Assembly: GCA_947651225.1 (NCBI GenBank)
Contig: CANSYK010000003.1
Coordinates: forward strand, 53,873 to 117,872
Source: an uncultured bacterium
Lineage (GTDB): Bacteria > Bacillota > Clostridia > Lachnospirales > Lachnospiraceae
DNA length: 64,000 nt
Reading direction: 5' to 3'
Shown here: positions 28,905 through 38,594 of the stretch, piece after piece
Position numbering within the stretch: position 1 is the stretch's first letter
How the letters are laid out: each line of letters opens with the position of its first letter
Made by a program: the position numbers and the translations under genes
Notes under the pieces: generated by a model
Seen by the model: the letters and a program-made list of their open reading frames with translations, nothing else
What the model was told of the DNA's origin: nothing
Database searches by the model: none

Positions 28905-31064
28905 ATGGAGCAAAAAATCAATTCACTACAGACAAATCAGGGCAGACAGCCACAGGGCGGCAGACAGGGTGTCGTCCAACAAAGAGCCGCAAATCCCAGA
29001 AATGCCTCTGGGCAGGCAGGCAGAACTGTTGGAAGCAGTACAGCCAATTATGGTGTTGCAAGAAATGCCTCTTCCCTTCATCTGGGAGATGTACTGCGTG
29101 GTGAAATTACAGATCTCAGAAATAATGAAATTTCTATTACGCTGGAAGACAATACTGTTGTACGTGCTCAGATTCCAGACAGTGTTTCGTACTCCATCGG
29201 CCAAACCGGTACCTTCCGCCTTACCAATATATCTGGAAGTACCATTTATCTGGAAAATATTTCAACAGGCTACACCAATACGGAAATCGCCCTGATTAAT
29301 AAAGCGTTAGAAGAAGCAAACCTTCCAGTAACAGAACGCAACCAGGAAACAGTAAAAGCGCTGATGGACAATCTCCTGCCAATTAACCGTGAATCTATAC
29401 AGAATTTGATGCAGCAGTCTTATGACCTGAAAACAGATGATATGAATACGATTGCTGTTATGAAACGGCTTATGATGGAGTTAAACACAGACTCTGTAGA
29501 ACAGTTCAGCAATTATAGAAATGATAATTATCAGCTTTTAGAACGGCTTCAGGACTTTTCGAAAAGCATCCCTTCCCTCCTGCATACACTTGCCAGTGAC
29601 AGCCCGGCAGATGCTGTTGCTATTTTTGGAAAGAATCTCTTATCCATTGCGCTTTCCTCTGCAGAAACGCCATCTGTTTCACAGACAATTGCTGATTTGC
29701 CACAGCAGGTACAGGAAGATATTTTGAAAATGCTTTCGGGGGCAGCATTGACAGAAGATGTCTTACAACAGCTTAAAGATGGGACACTTTCTTTACAGGA
29801 CGCACTGACAATGATACGGGATGCTGCGATGTCTGGCACGCTTTCCTCTCCTGACGAAAACAACCTGGCAGTACTGACAGAGCAGTTAAACCAGATTAAC
29901 CAGGCATTAGAGCCTGCTGCGGAAAATCCTTCGATTCTGACAGAAGATTTTGTAAAAAATATAATTACCTTGAACCAGGAAGAAGTGGCAGAAAACACAG
30001 AAGTCCCTCCCAATGCCGCAGAAGAACTGATAGAAGAAGTTGCAGAAGAAGCAAAACCAGAAAACCGTTTTGCCTTTGCGGGAAAATTTTTACACTCTAT
30101 TTCTGAAAATGCCAAAAATACCATCTCTGGTACACTAGATGCACTGCGCAACGCTGCTGCGCCACAAACGGCAGCACAGACAGCGCCAAACAACTCACTT
30201 TCCATTTTGGCTGACGCCTATCAGAATTATGCCAGAAGCCAGGATTTATTAAGCAGCTATCTTTCCGCAAATGAACGGAATGAGCTGGTAGATAAGCTCC
30301 AAAACCTACCAGTCAGCCGTACTCTGCTAATGAATATCGCTTCCGGAGAGGCGTCCACAAAAGATGTTTTAACTGCAATTTACAATTCCATTGGCGTTTC
30401 TGAAAGTGAGCAGATTAAAAACCTCTTTGATTCTTCCGCCTTTGAAAAACTGTTTGGAAGAGAATTGCAAAGTTCCTGGTCTTTGACACCAGAACAAATC
30501 GCAAAAGGAGAGATATCAGATTTTTATACCAGGATTCATTCACAGATGCGCCAGTTCCAGAACCTGATCCAGACAACGCTTTCCGGTTCAGATTCCCAGG
30601 ACTTAAATCACTCTGCACATGATATTGAAAAGAATATTCTCTTTATGAAAACATTAAGTGAAACCTTTTCCTATTTTCAGCTGCCGCTAAAGCTGCCAAG
30701 CCAAAATGCCCACAGTGATTTGTATGTCTATTCCCAGAAAGAGCGACTGCGCCAGAATCCAGAAAAAGCAAGTGTTTTACTGCATCTTGACCTGGAGCAT
30801 CTTGGAACGATTGATGTCCGCATAGAACGAAACCGCAGCGATATCAGTACACAATTTTCTTTGAATGATAAAGAGTCTGTGAATCTGCTCCGTGTTAATG
30901 AACATGTGCTAAAAGATGCCCTGAACCAGTTGGGTTTTTCCTGCCTGATGAATATCCAGGAAAAGGATCAGCCTTCTCCTACCGTGGACAGCTTTATTAA
31001 CACAAAAGTCAATACACATGCAACAATGGATATGAAGCGATTTTCCTTTGACATCAGAGCGTAA
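28905..31064 (+). CDS. FliK-like flagellar hook-length control domain protein
   Basis: A 719-residue protein. After a Gln/Gly-rich start there is a small beta-barrel-like segment (about residues 58-115), a long helical middle rich in Asn/Glu/Ser, and a C-terminal domain (about 605-690) with LHLDLEHLGTIDVRIERNRSDISTQF, the pattern of the FliK Flg_hook domain. It is therefore a second FliK-type protein besides the one at 1-876. A sigma-28-like promoter precedes it. The ATG at 28905-28907 is preferred over 28899 because AAAGGA is then properly spaced. It may set the length of another axial part or be a divergent hook ruler. Confidence 0.82.
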   Translation: MEQKINSLQTNQGRQPQGGRQGVVQQRAANPRNASGQAGRTVGSSTANYGVARNASSLHLGDVLRGEITDLRNNEISITLEDNTVVRAQIPDSVSYSIGQTGTFRLTNISGSTIYLENISTGYTNTEIALINKALEEANLPVTERNQETVKALMDNLLPINRESIQNLMQQSYDLKTDDMNTIAVMKRLMMELNTDSVEQFSNYRNDNYQLLERLQDFSKSIPSLLHTLASDSPADAVAIFGKNLLSIALSSAETPSVSQTIADLPQQVQEDILKMLSGAALTEDVLQQLKDGTLSLQDALTMIRDAAMSGTLSSPDENNLAVLTEQLNQINQALEPAAENPSILTEDFVKNIITLNQEEVAENTEVPPNAAEELIEEVAEEAKPENRFAFAGKFLHSISENAKNTISGTLDALRNAAAPQTAAQTAPNNSLSILADAYQNYARSQDLLSSYLSANERNELVDKLQNLPVSRTLLMNIASGEASTKDVLTAIYNSIGVSESEQIKNLFDSSAFEKLFGRELQSSWSLTPEQIAKGEISDFYTRIHSQMRQFQNLIQTTLSGSDSQDLNHSAHDIEKNILFMKTLSETFSYFQLPLKLPSQNAHSDLYVYSQKERLRQNPEKASVLLHLDLEHLGTIDVRIERNRSDISTQFSLNDKESVNLLRVNEHVLKDALNQLGFSCLMNIQEKDQPSPTVDSFINTKVNTHATMDMKRFSFDIRA

Positions 31065-31075
31065 TATGTGCTTTA

Positions 31076-31441
31076 TTACAGGAGGGGTATCCCTCCTGTG
31101 TCCAGACCTTCGATTTCGTCAAAGATATAGTCAAAAACAGGAGACAGGCCGACAAATTCGCAGCCATAAAAATATTTTTTGTCTTCCTCCTTGCTCTGGC
31201 GCACAATATGTGCAACACATTTTAAACTTTTTCCTGTTTCTAAAAAGTTTAGCTTTGCACCGAAATAGTAGCCAATCGGCAAAATGCTTTCTGTTACAAA
31301 TCCAATTCCGTTTCTTGAAATATTACAGATTTCAATTGTTGCATGCATATGCCGTACCCTCACATTGCCCTGTTTAAATACGGAAGACACCTCCAGGTTT
31401 ATCCGGATTGGGGTACGTTTTGCCCTTCGCTGCTCTTTCAT
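31076..31441 (-). CDS. PilZ-domain protein (c-di-GMP binding)
   Basis: A 121-residue single PilZ domain with the ligand motifs RRAKR near residue 5 and NISRNGIGF near residue 40 (the N/DxSxxG element). PilZ proteins bind cyclic di-GMP and alter motility or surface traits. It faces the FliK-like gene tail to tail, 11 bases apart, which suggests a flagellar brake role, but that is inference. Its last codons lie in a 9-bp hairpin (31078-31099). Confidence 0.88.
   Translation of the reverse strand: MKEQRRAKRTPIRINLEVSSVFKQGNVRVRHMHATIEICNISRNGIGFVTESILPIGYYFGAKLNFLETGKSLKCVAHIVRQSKEEDKKYFYGCEFVGLSPVFDYIFDEIEGLDTGGIPLL
31078..31099. terminator. 9-bp GC-rich hairpin between convergent genes
   Basis: ACAGGAGGG and CCCTCCTGT flank GTAT. 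It overlaps the end of the PilZ gene and follows the FliK-like stop by 13 bases; with no T-run on either side it is only a probable terminator. Confidence 0.55.
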
Positions 31442-31505
31442 ACGCTCTCTACCTCCTCTTTTCCTGACATATTACAAAAAATTATCACCATTTAAGAACT
31501 GCAAA

Positions 31506-31519
31506 GTTACTATTCACGG
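31506..31519 (+). repeat. copy of the intergenic motif GTTACTATTCACGG
   Basis: An exact copy between gatB and the PilZ gene, again preceded by AAGAACTGC as in the copy at 10804. Confidence 0.7.
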
Positions 31520-31536
31520 CTGGTTTTAGAAAATTA

Positions 31537-32970
31537 TTAATTTAATAATTCAGCTAAAATCTGGTTGACCATGGCAGGATCTGCTTTTCCCTTCATTGCT
31601 TTCATTGTCTGGCCCACCAAAAAACCGATTGCTTTCTTTTTCCCACTGTGATAATCTTCTACTGATTGTGGATTATCGGCAATGACTTTTTCGATGACAC
31701 TGCGAAGTGCTCCATCGTCTGATACTGTTTTTAATCCATTTTCTTCTACATAGGCTTCTGGGTCAATATCGTCTGAGAATATCTTTTCAAATACTTCCTT
31801 TGCTACAGAGCTATTAATTGCCTTGTTATCGGTAAGCTGAATCAGCTTTGCAAGATTTTCTGGTGAAAATGTAATCTGCTCTATCTCCATCTCATGCTCC
31901 TTTAACAGGCGCATCGTCTCCACCATCAGCCAGTTTGACACTTTCTTTGGATTTTTACAAATTGCCGTTGTCTCCTCAAAAATATCAGCCAGTCTTTTAT
32001 TGGAAGTAATAATATTGGCATCATAATCTGGTATCTGAAACTCTTTTTTGTAGCGCTCCAATTTCTCGGTGCGAAGCTCTGGCTGACGGTCTTTTATTTC
32101 CGAAAACCATTCATCACTGATGACCACAGGCACCAAATCTGGTTCTGGAAAATAACGGTAATCCTGTGCATCCTCTTTGGAGCGCATTGCATAGGAATAT
32201 TCTTTGGCATCATCCCACCGTCTTGTTTCCTGGATTACTTTTTCCCCTGCCTCAATTAAATCAATCTGCCGTTCCCGTTCTCCTTCAATCGCCCTTCGGA
32301 TTGCCTTAAAGGAATTCAAGTTCTTCATCTCTGTTCTGGTGCCAAATTCTTCTGTGCCAACCTCACGCACAGACAGATTGACGTCCGCACGCATGGAGCC
32401 TTCCTGCAATTTACAGTCCGATGCGCCAAGATACTGGATAATCAATCGAAGCTTTTCCAAATAGGCAATTACCTCATCTGCCGAACGCATATCCGGTTCT
32501 GATACAATTTCAATCAGCGGTACACCGGAGCGGTTAAAGTCCACCAGTGAATTTTCTCCCCATTCATCATGAATTAACTTACCAGCATCTTCTTCCATAT
32601 GAATTTCATGGATACCAATTGTCTTTTTTGTGCCGTCTTCCGTTTCAATCTCAATCCCACCATCCCGGCAAATCGGCAGGTAAAGCTGGGAAATCTGATA
32701 ATTCTGCGGATTGTCTGGATAAAAATAATTCTTTCTGTCAAATTTGCAATTCTGTGTAATCTTACAGTTTGTTGCAAGCCCTACAGCAACCGCATACTCT
32801 ACTACTTTTTTATTCAGAACCGGAAGAGAACCAGGCATTCCTGTACAGACAGGACAAGTATGGGAGTTTGGTTTCCCTCCAAATTCTGTAGAGCAGGAAC
32901 AGAATATTTTTGTCTTTGTCGCTAACTCTACATGTACCTCTAGTCCAATTACTGTTTCAAATTGTTTCAT
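31537..32970 (-). CDS. gatB: Asp/Glu-tRNA amidotransferase subunit B
   Basis: A 477-residue GatB: N-terminal catalytic cradle (ETVIGLEVHVELATKTKIFCSC, SGVPLIEIVSEPD, EGSMRADVNLSVR) and C-terminal YqeY-like tail domain for tRNA binding. GatB phosphorylates Glu (or Asp) on mischarged tRNA and uses ammonia from GatA to make Gln-tRNA or Asn-tRNA. It is last of the gatC-gatA-gatB operon. Confidence 0.99.
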   Translation of the reverse strand: MKQFETVIGLEVHVELATKTKIFCSCSTEFGGKPNSHTCPVCTGMPGSLPVLNKKVVEYAVAVGLATNCKITQNCKFDRKNYFYPDNPQNYQISQLYLPICRDGGIEIETEDGTKKTIGIHEIHMEEDAGKLIHDEWGENSLVDFNRSGVPLIEIVSEPDMRSADEVIAYLEKLRLIIQYLGASDCKLQEGSMRADVNLSVREVGTEEFGTRTEMKNLNSFKAIRRAIEGERERQIDLIEAGEKVIQETRRWDDAKEYSYAMRSKEDAQDYRYFPEPDLVPVVISDEWFSEIKDRQPELRTEKLERYKKEFQIPDYDANIITSNKRLADIFEETTAICKNPKKVSNWLMVETMRLLKEHEMEIEQITFSPENLAKLIQLTDNKAINSSVAKEVFEKIFSDDIDPEAYVEENGLKTVSDDGALRSVIEKVIADNPQSVEDYHSGKKKAIGFLVGQTMKAMKGKADPAMVNQILAELLN

Positions 32971-33035
32971 AATCTATATCAACCTCCGTTTGTATCCCTG
33001 CAGCCAAATCATATTACCTATTGTTACTATAATCC

Positions 33036-34493
33036 TTAAGCCAGAGGGCAGTGTTCATATTCTCTGGTTTGTTCAAATGCATATGCCGCCTGTATAAGCT
33101 TCTTTTCCTCAAAGCAGTTTCCAATCAACTGCAGCCCGATTGGAAGTCCTTTGGAATCTTTTCCACAAGGCAGGGAAATTCCCGGAAGTCCTGCAAGATT
33201 TACAGAAATCGTATAAATATCTCCAAGATACATCTTAATTGGATCACTTAAGCTCTCCCCAATGCGTGGTGCCGTTGTCGGGGCAGCCGGCGCCAAGATC
33301 ATATCATATTGGCTAAACGCCTTATCAAACGCCTGTTTAATCAATGCCTTTGTACGGAGCGCTTTCAGATAATATGCATCATAGTATCCAGAACTTAATA
33401 CAAAAGAACCAAGCATAATACGGCGTTTTACCTCTGTTCCAAACCCTTCAGAACGTGTCTTTTTGTACATATTGTGAAGCCCATTATATTCTTCTGTGCG
33501 ATAACCATATTTTACGCCATCAAAACGTGCCAGATTGGAACTTGCCTCTGCGCAGGCAATTACATAATATGCTGGAATTGCATATTCTACAAGGCTTAAG
33601 TCAAATTCCTCCACAATGGCTCCTTTTTCCTCTAATACTTTTGCGGCAGCCATCACCTGTTCCCTGACTTCAGAATCCAGCCCTTCCCCAAAATAATCTT
33701 TTGGAATTCCTATTTTCATGCCTTTTACATCATCTTTTAAAGCAGAGGTAAAATCATACTCCTCTCTCTTTACTGAAGTGGAATCCTTTTTATCATGGGA
33801 AGCAATCGTCTCCAAAATCACCGCACAATCTGTCACATCTTTTGCAACTGGCCCAATCTGGTCTAAAGAAGAACCGTAGGCAATCAGCCCATAACGGGAA
33901 ACGGTGCCATAGGTCGGCTTCATTCCGGTCACACCGCAAAAAGAACTTGGCTGGCGAATAGAACCGCCTGTGTCAGAACCAAGTGCATAGGAACACTCCT
34001 CTGCCGCAACCGCCGCACAGGAACCACCAGAAGAACCACCTGGAACATGTTCTGTATTCCATGGATTTTTCGTTACACCAAAAGCAGAAGTCTCGGTCGT
34101 ACTTCCCATTGCAAATTCATCCATATTTGTCTTTCCGAGAATGACAGCTCCTGCTTTTTCCAACTGTAATACCGCCTCCGAAGTAAATTCTGGAAGATAA
34201 TTTCCCAAAATTTTAGAGCTGCAGGTTGTCAAAATTCCTTTGGTGCACATATTATCTTTAATTGCCACCGGAACACCTGCAAGCAGTCCTGCATAGATAC
34301 CACTTTCCATCCCTTTTTGCACTTCTTTTGCACGCTCTAAGGCACGCTCCTTTTCCACTGTCACAAAACTATTGACAGCCGCCTCCTTTTTTTCAATGGA
34401 AGCGAACGCTTCCTGCGCCGCTTCTATGGCAGAAACTTCCCCTGCCCTTATTTTTTTCCCCAGACTGACTGCGGTTAAACCCATCAAAGACAT
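33036..34493 (-). CDS. gatA: Asp/Glu-tRNA amidotransferase subunit A
   Basis: A 485-residue amidase-family protein with the Ser-cisSer-Lys triad: VAIKDNMCTKG (Lys) and SDTGGSIRQPSSFCGVTGMKPTYG (Ser residues). It releases ammonia from glutamine and channels it to GatB. The ATG at 34491-34493 (MSLMGLTAVSL) has GGAGG 6 bases upstream; an open stretch of 11 codons further up is not part of the family. Confidence 0.98.
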   Translation of the reverse strand: MSLMGLTAVSLGKKIRAGEVSAIEAAQEAFASIEKKEAAVNSFVTVEKERALERAKEVQKGMESGIYAGLLAGVPVAIKDNMCTKGILTTCSSKILGNYLPEFTSEAVLQLEKAGAVILGKTNMDEFAMGSTTETSAFGVTKNPWNTEHVPGGSSGGSCAAVAAEECSYALGSDTGGSIRQPSSFCGVTGMKPTYGTVSRYGLIAYGSSLDQIGPVAKDVTDCAVILETIASHDKKDSTSVKREEYDFTSALKDDVKGMKIGIPKDYFGEGLDSEVREQVMAAAKVLEEKGAIVEEFDLSLVEYAIPAYYVIACAEASSNLARFDGVKYGYRTEEYNGLHNMYKKTRSEGFGTEVKRRIMLGSFVLSSGYYDAYYLKALRTKALIKQAFDKAFSQYDMILAPAAPTTAPRIGESLSDPIKMYLGDIYTISVNLAGLPGISLPCGKDSKGLPIGLQLIGNCFEEKKLIQAAYAFEQTREYEHCPLA

Positions 34494-34577
34494 ATTAAAC
34501 CTCCATGCCGCACTTTTGCGGCCCACATATTGACAAAAAACGCTGACTCTGCGTTTTTATTCTATCTGCTCCTGCCA

Positions 34578-34868
34578 TTAAATTGTCCTTGGCACAACAA
34601 AACTGTCTTCCTTCCGCTCTGGTGCATTGGCAAGAGAAATTTCCCTTCCATCACCATTTTCCACAACATCTTCGCGAAAGACATTGTTAACGGGAAATAC
34701 ATGGGACATTGGCTCTACAGCTGAAGTGTCCAGTTCATTTAACTTATCAATATAGTCAAGCATTTCACCGATATCCTTTTTCGCCTGCTCTTTTTCTTCC
34801 TCATTTAACTCAAGCTTTGCAAGAATTCCAACATATTCAATTGTTTCATCTGAAATAATATTTGCCAT
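34578..34868 (-). CDS. gatC: Asp/Glu-tRNA amidotransferase subunit C
   Basis: A 96-residue GatC with the family pattern ETIEYVGILAKLELNEEEKEQ and MSHVFPVNNVFREDVVENGD. It wraps around and stabilises the GatA-GatB interface. It is the first gene of the operon. Confidence 0.97.
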   Translation of the reverse strand: MANIISDETIEYVGILAKLELNEEEKEQAKKDIGEMLDYIDKLNELDTSAVEPMSHVFPVNNVFREDVVENGDGREISLANAPERKEDSFVVPRTI

Positions 34869-34954
34869 ATTTATACCCGGCCTTTCTTAATTTTGAATGC
34901 TCTTCTCAAATTGGAAAAAGCATGAATAAATCGTTTTGCCTGCTGATAGCAGCA

Positions 34955-35884
34955 TTAACCAAAAAGTCCAGTAAAGAAGTCCGCAATCGCCTCAAAAATC
35001 CCCGCAAAGAAATCACCGACTTTTTCAAACAAACCAGCAGTGTCTACATTGCTAAAATCAACTCCGGCATCCTTCAATTTGTCATAAATTCCCTTTGCCT
35101 GTTCAGTAATGGCATCCACATCAATATCTACCTGCGACACCTTTTCCATCATATCAACGATATTTTCGACATCCTCTTCCGAAATATTCAGATTCAGAGA
35201 ATTTGCCGCTGCCTCTACAGCATCCCTGATATCTGTGCTGGAAGTCAGTCCCTCCGAAAATACTTTCTGCTTTACCGCTGCCACGAGCTCTGCCGCCTTG
35301 TCTTTATCTCCCATACTCTCTCCGAGCTCGGCTGTAGTTACAAGCTCATCGGTTGCAGTATCCATCGTAGCTTCTGAAATTTCCTCTCCCGTCATTGTCG
35401 CATATGCTTTCATAGCTCCGACCAGCGCCGAAGTACCAGAAATATTAAAAGGGCCAACTACTGTTACATTCGCATCCGTAAGTCCTGCTGTCACAAGTGC
35501 ATTACAGTACATTCCCTGTGTACAATACCCAATATTTTTTGTTGAAACGTTGATTCCATTGCCTTCTTCTGTCTTAACGACCATAACAGAAGAAAGCGCC
35601 CTTGTCCCAATCACGGAAGCATCAATATAACTGCCTAAGTAATCATGCTCCTCTTTGTTGGTAATTTGAATCGTCTTATAACCTGCTACATCACCCTCGG
35701 TAATTCCAAGCTCAGAAAGCACTGTTTCCCTTTCTTCCTTTTTTAAATCCGCACCGAAAGCAATATAGCGGTCATAACTCGTATCTTCGTCTTTAATCTC
35801 CGCATCCGCAGATGCGACCGCTGGAACCGCTAAAGATAAGAGCAATGCCCCAGCCATAACTAATTTTTTCATTGTTTTTATCAT
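34955..35884 (-). CDS. exported DUF1002 protein
   Basis: A 309-residue secreted protein: signal peptide (about residues 1-26, ending AVASADA), then a DUF1002 domain with RYIAFGADLKKEERETVL and a VVGPFNISGTSALVGAM core. Members such as Bacillus YpuA have no known function. The C terminus (FEKVGDFFAGIFEAIADFFTGLFG) is strongly amphipathic and Phe-rich. The ATG at 35882-35884 follows GGAGGG. It lies 98 bases downstream of dapL, and possibly shares its transcript. Confidence 0.87.
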   Translation of the reverse strand: MIKTMKKLVMAGALLLSLAVPAVASADAEIKDEDTSYDRYIAFGADLKKEERETVLSELGITEGDVAGYKTIQITNKEEHDYLGSYIDASVIGTRALSSVMVVKTEEGNGINVSTKNIGYCTQGMYCNALVTAGLTDANVTVVGPFNISGTSALVGAMKAYATMTGEEISEATMDTATDELVTTAELGESMGDKDKAAELVAAVKQKVFSEGLTSSTDIRDAVEAAANSLNLNISEEDVENIVDMMEKVSQVDIDVDAITEQAKGIYDKLKDAGVDFSNVDTAGLFEKVGDFFAGIFEAIADFFTGLFG

Positions 35885-35982
35885 ATTCCCTCCAGTAATC
35901 TTCCCTCTTTTTTGACAATTCTGAATATAGCCAGAATCCATCCAGAATTCTGACTATCACTTCTCCCAACTATTATATTGAT

Positions 35983-37206
35983 TTACATCCCTTTACTATT
36001 CTTAATCCGTTCCATTGCCTTCACTGTATTTTCTGCACTTCCAAAAGCAGTCAGGCGGAAATATCCCTCTCCGCTTGGCCCGAATCCTGAACCTGGTGTG
36101 CCGACAATATTTAACTCATTTAATAAATAATCAAAGAAATCCCACGACTTCATGTTATTTGGCGTCTTTAACCAGATATATGGCGCATCCACACCACCAA
36201 ATACTTCATACCCGACACTTGTCAATCCTTCCCGGATTACATGCGCATTGTTCATATAATAAGCGATCTGCTCTTTTGTCTGTTTCTGTCCTTCTTCTGT
36301 ATAGACTGCCGCACCTGCTGCCTGGATAATATAAGGAGCGCCATTAAACTTTGTGCCATGGCGACGTGCCCATAGCGAATGCAAAGAAACATCACCACAT
36401 TTTAATTCTTTTGGAATCACCGTAAATCCAAGACGTGTTCCGGTAAATCCGGCATTTTTAGAAAAGCTGCGTATCTCAATCGCACATGCCGCCGCCCCTT
36501 CACACTCATAAATTGTATGCGGTACATTCTCAGAAGAGATATATGCCTCATATGCCGCATCATAGATAATGACAGAACCATTCTTTAAAGCATAATCTAC
36601 CCATACCTGTAACTGATCCTTCGTAAGAGTTGTCCCTGTCGGATTGTTTGGCAGGCAAAGATAAATCATATCCGGCACCTCTTTTGGAAGCTCTGGACAG
36701 AAATTATTTTCTTTGGTACATGGCATATAAATTACTCTGTCCCAGCGCTCCTCTTCCGGGCGATATGTCCCGGTACGCCCGGACATTGCATTGGAATCTA
36801 CATAAACAGGATAAACAGGATCACATACGGCAATCCTTGTATCATCCGCAAAAATATCAACGATATTGCCAGAGTCGCTCTTTGCACCATCACTGACAAA
36901 AATCTCATCTGACGAAATCGCACATCCTCTTGCTTTATAATCATGCTCTGCAATTACATTACGCAAAAAATCATATCCCAATTCCGGGGCATATCCTTTA
37001 AAAGTCTCTGCTTTTGCCATCTCATCTACTGCACTGTGAAGCCGTTCAATCACTGCAGGCACCAGCGGAAGCGTTACATCACCAATTCCCAGACGGATAA
37101 TTTCCTTATCTGGATGCGCTTCTGTGTAAGCAGCAACCTTTTTTCCAATATCCGAAAACAAATAGCTTCCCGGCAGTTTTAAATAATTCTCATTAATTTT
37201 AAACAT
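35983..37206 (-). CDS. dapL: LL-diaminopimelate aminotransferase
   Basis: A 407-residue class I/II PLP aminotransferase with the DapL-type sequence [39 protein letters not shown] and the PLP lysine in [17 protein letters not shown]. It converts tetrahydrodipicolinate directly to LL-diaminopimelate, the short route to cell-wall meso-DAP and lysine found in many Clostridia. I start it at the ATG 37204-37206 (MFKINENY) after AGGTGG. Its promoter lies just upstream. Confidence 0.97.
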   Translation of the reverse strand: MFKINENYLKLPGSYLFSDIGKKVAAYTEAHPDKEIIRLGIGDVTLPLVPAVIERLHSAVDEMAKAETFKGYAPELGYDFLRNVIAEHDYKARGCAISSDEIFVSDGAKSDSGNIVDIFADDTRIAVCDPVYPVYVDSNAMSGRTGTYRPEEERWDRVIYMPCTKENNFCPELPKEVPDMIYLCLPNNPTGTTLTKDQLQVWVDYALKNGSVIIYDAAYEAYISSENVPHTIYECEGAAACAIEIRSFSKNAGFTGTRLGFTVIPKELKCGDVSLHSLWARRHGTKFNGAPYIIQAAGAAVYTEEGQKQTKEQIAYYMNNAHVIREGLTSVGYEVFGGVDAPYIWLKTPNNMKSWDFFDYLLNELNIVGTPGSGFGPSGEGYFRLTAFGSAENTVKAMERIKNSKGM

Positions 37207-37245
37207 CTGTATTCCACCTTTCATTTTCCTTCAATAAACACACTT

Positions 37246-37274
37246 ATTTTACACGAAAGCCCTCTGTAATGCAA
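37246..37274 (-). promoter_or_regulatory. predicted sigma-A promoter of dapL
   Basis: On the minus strand TTGCAT (37269-37274) and TAAAAT (37246-37251) are 17 bases apart, directly after the sulfotransferase stop. Confidence 0.7.
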
Positions 37275-37284
37275 GTCTGTCCCA

Positions 37285-38523
37285 TTATTTGTACCAAAGC
37301 CCCTTTAAGGATTTTTCGCAATAAGCTTCCAACTCATGTATGCTGTCTTTATAAAATTCATCCAAAAATATCCGGCTGGAAGGGTCCATTTTTTCCTCAT
37401 TTTCTATTAATGTATACTTATGAAGAAACGCCTTGCGCTTTTCATGGCGTGCTTTCTTCTTTTGGGAATAATTAGAACGAAGTTCTATATCTTTGTAATA
37501 AATCAACCGGTTAATCCATGCACAGATATAATTTCTGGAAACCATCTTCCCCTCATTCGAATGAGGAAGAGAATCAATTTTTTTAAGTTTTACCCCAATA
37601 AATTTCTGCACTTCCTTCATAACCTGCTCTGTATTTTGAATCAATTCTTCAAAAAAGATAACCTTAATACAGTCTTTCCCAAAATATTCCTCATATTTTC
37701 GAATATACTTGATATATTTAAACCTGTCATTGTCTTCTGTCACAAGATAATCCTGTATATAATCATCAAACATTTTCACATGATACCGAAAATAGCGCCG
37801 ATAATAATTCACCTGTCTTTTATCCAGTGTTTTTCGCATCAACATTTTAAAATAGGAGTATGCCGCATCGGCAGGATTCCGTACAACAAAAAGAATTTTG
37901 GTATCTTTCCCAAAGCACTCATAAATCCCATCAGCATTATTGTGATAGCTTGGCTCTATATTTCCTGTGGTCTGTCCTTCTTTCACATCTGAAAAATAAA
38001 TCGTATTGAAACGCTCTGGGGCATCCTCTGCTTTTAGCCTCCAGTGCATATACAGAGTTTCCTTCTTCTTTGGCAGAAAAATCTTTTTGCGCTTTTTCAA
38101 TGCCCTGTGTAAAGAAGAAGTCCCGCATTTGACAAAACCTACGCAGATAAAATCAAGAGATATGTGTTCTTTTGTCCCAAGTTCTGCAAGCAGGCCATAG
38201 TCTATAGATACTATATTTTTACAACCGCTTCTTTCAAGTATCTTCTTTGCAGACTCTGTCTGCTCTTTTTCATGTGGATCATACAACGCAAAAACAAGGC
38301 AGTTTCTGCTTTCTTGCCCAATCTGCTCCATTAAAGCAAATGGAACACCGCAAAAGCTTCCTGACCTTTTCTGGTCATCTGCATAAGAAATATTTTGTAC
38401 CGCTATCTGTCTTTTAAAACAATACCGGCACAAAATATTTACAAGAGAAGGCTTTCCAAATAAAACAAGTTCCTGCGCTTCTTCTGCTCTTGCAACAATT
38501 TGTGATTCCTCCCAAATCGTCAT
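37285..38523 (-). CDS. sulfotransferase-domain protein with N-terminal extension
   Basis: A 412-residue protein. Residues about 125-400 form a PAPS-dependent sulfotransferase domain: the 5'-phosphosulfate loop is GFVKCGTSSLHRAL (Lys132, Thr135) and the 3'-phosphate site is VVRNPADAAYSYFK (Arg215, Ser223). The first 115 residues look like a separate alpha/beta domain (ELVLFGKPSLVNIL...CLVFALYDP) of the kind used to bind nucleotides or sugar nucleotides. It would sulfate a surface polymer, glycan or small molecule with PAPS. It stands alone between dapL and proS; the acceptor is unknown. Confidence 0.82.
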   Translation of the reverse strand: MTIWEESQIVARAEEAQELVLFGKPSLVNILCRYCFKRQIAVQNISYADDQKRSGSFCGVPFALMEQIGQESRNCLVFALYDPHEKEQTESAKKILERSGCKNIVSIDYGLLAELGTKEHISLDFICVGFVKCGTSSLHRALKKRKKIFLPKKKETLYMHWRLKAEDAPERFNTIYFSDVKEGQTTGNIEPSYHNNADGIYECFGKDTKILFVVRNPADAAYSYFKMLMRKTLDKRQVNYYRRYFRYHVKMFDDYIQDYLVTEDNDRFKYIKYIRKYEEYFGKDCIKVIFFEELIQNTEQVMKEVQKFIGVKLKKIDSLPHSNEGKMVSRNYICAWINRLIYYKDIELRSNYSQKKKARHEKRKAFLHKYTLIENEEKMDPSSRIFLDEFYKDSIHELEAYCEKSLKGLWYK

Positions 38524-38594
38524 AACAGTTCCTTTCTACTATCTATTTCATTACTATTTTTTTCATTGTTCATACAATTATGCTGCTTTATACA

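Noticed and set aside
29549..30205. 218-codon open frame antisense to the FliK-like gene
   Set aside because: It is made of the complement of a Ser/Ala/Glu-rich coding region, has no binding site and no family signal.
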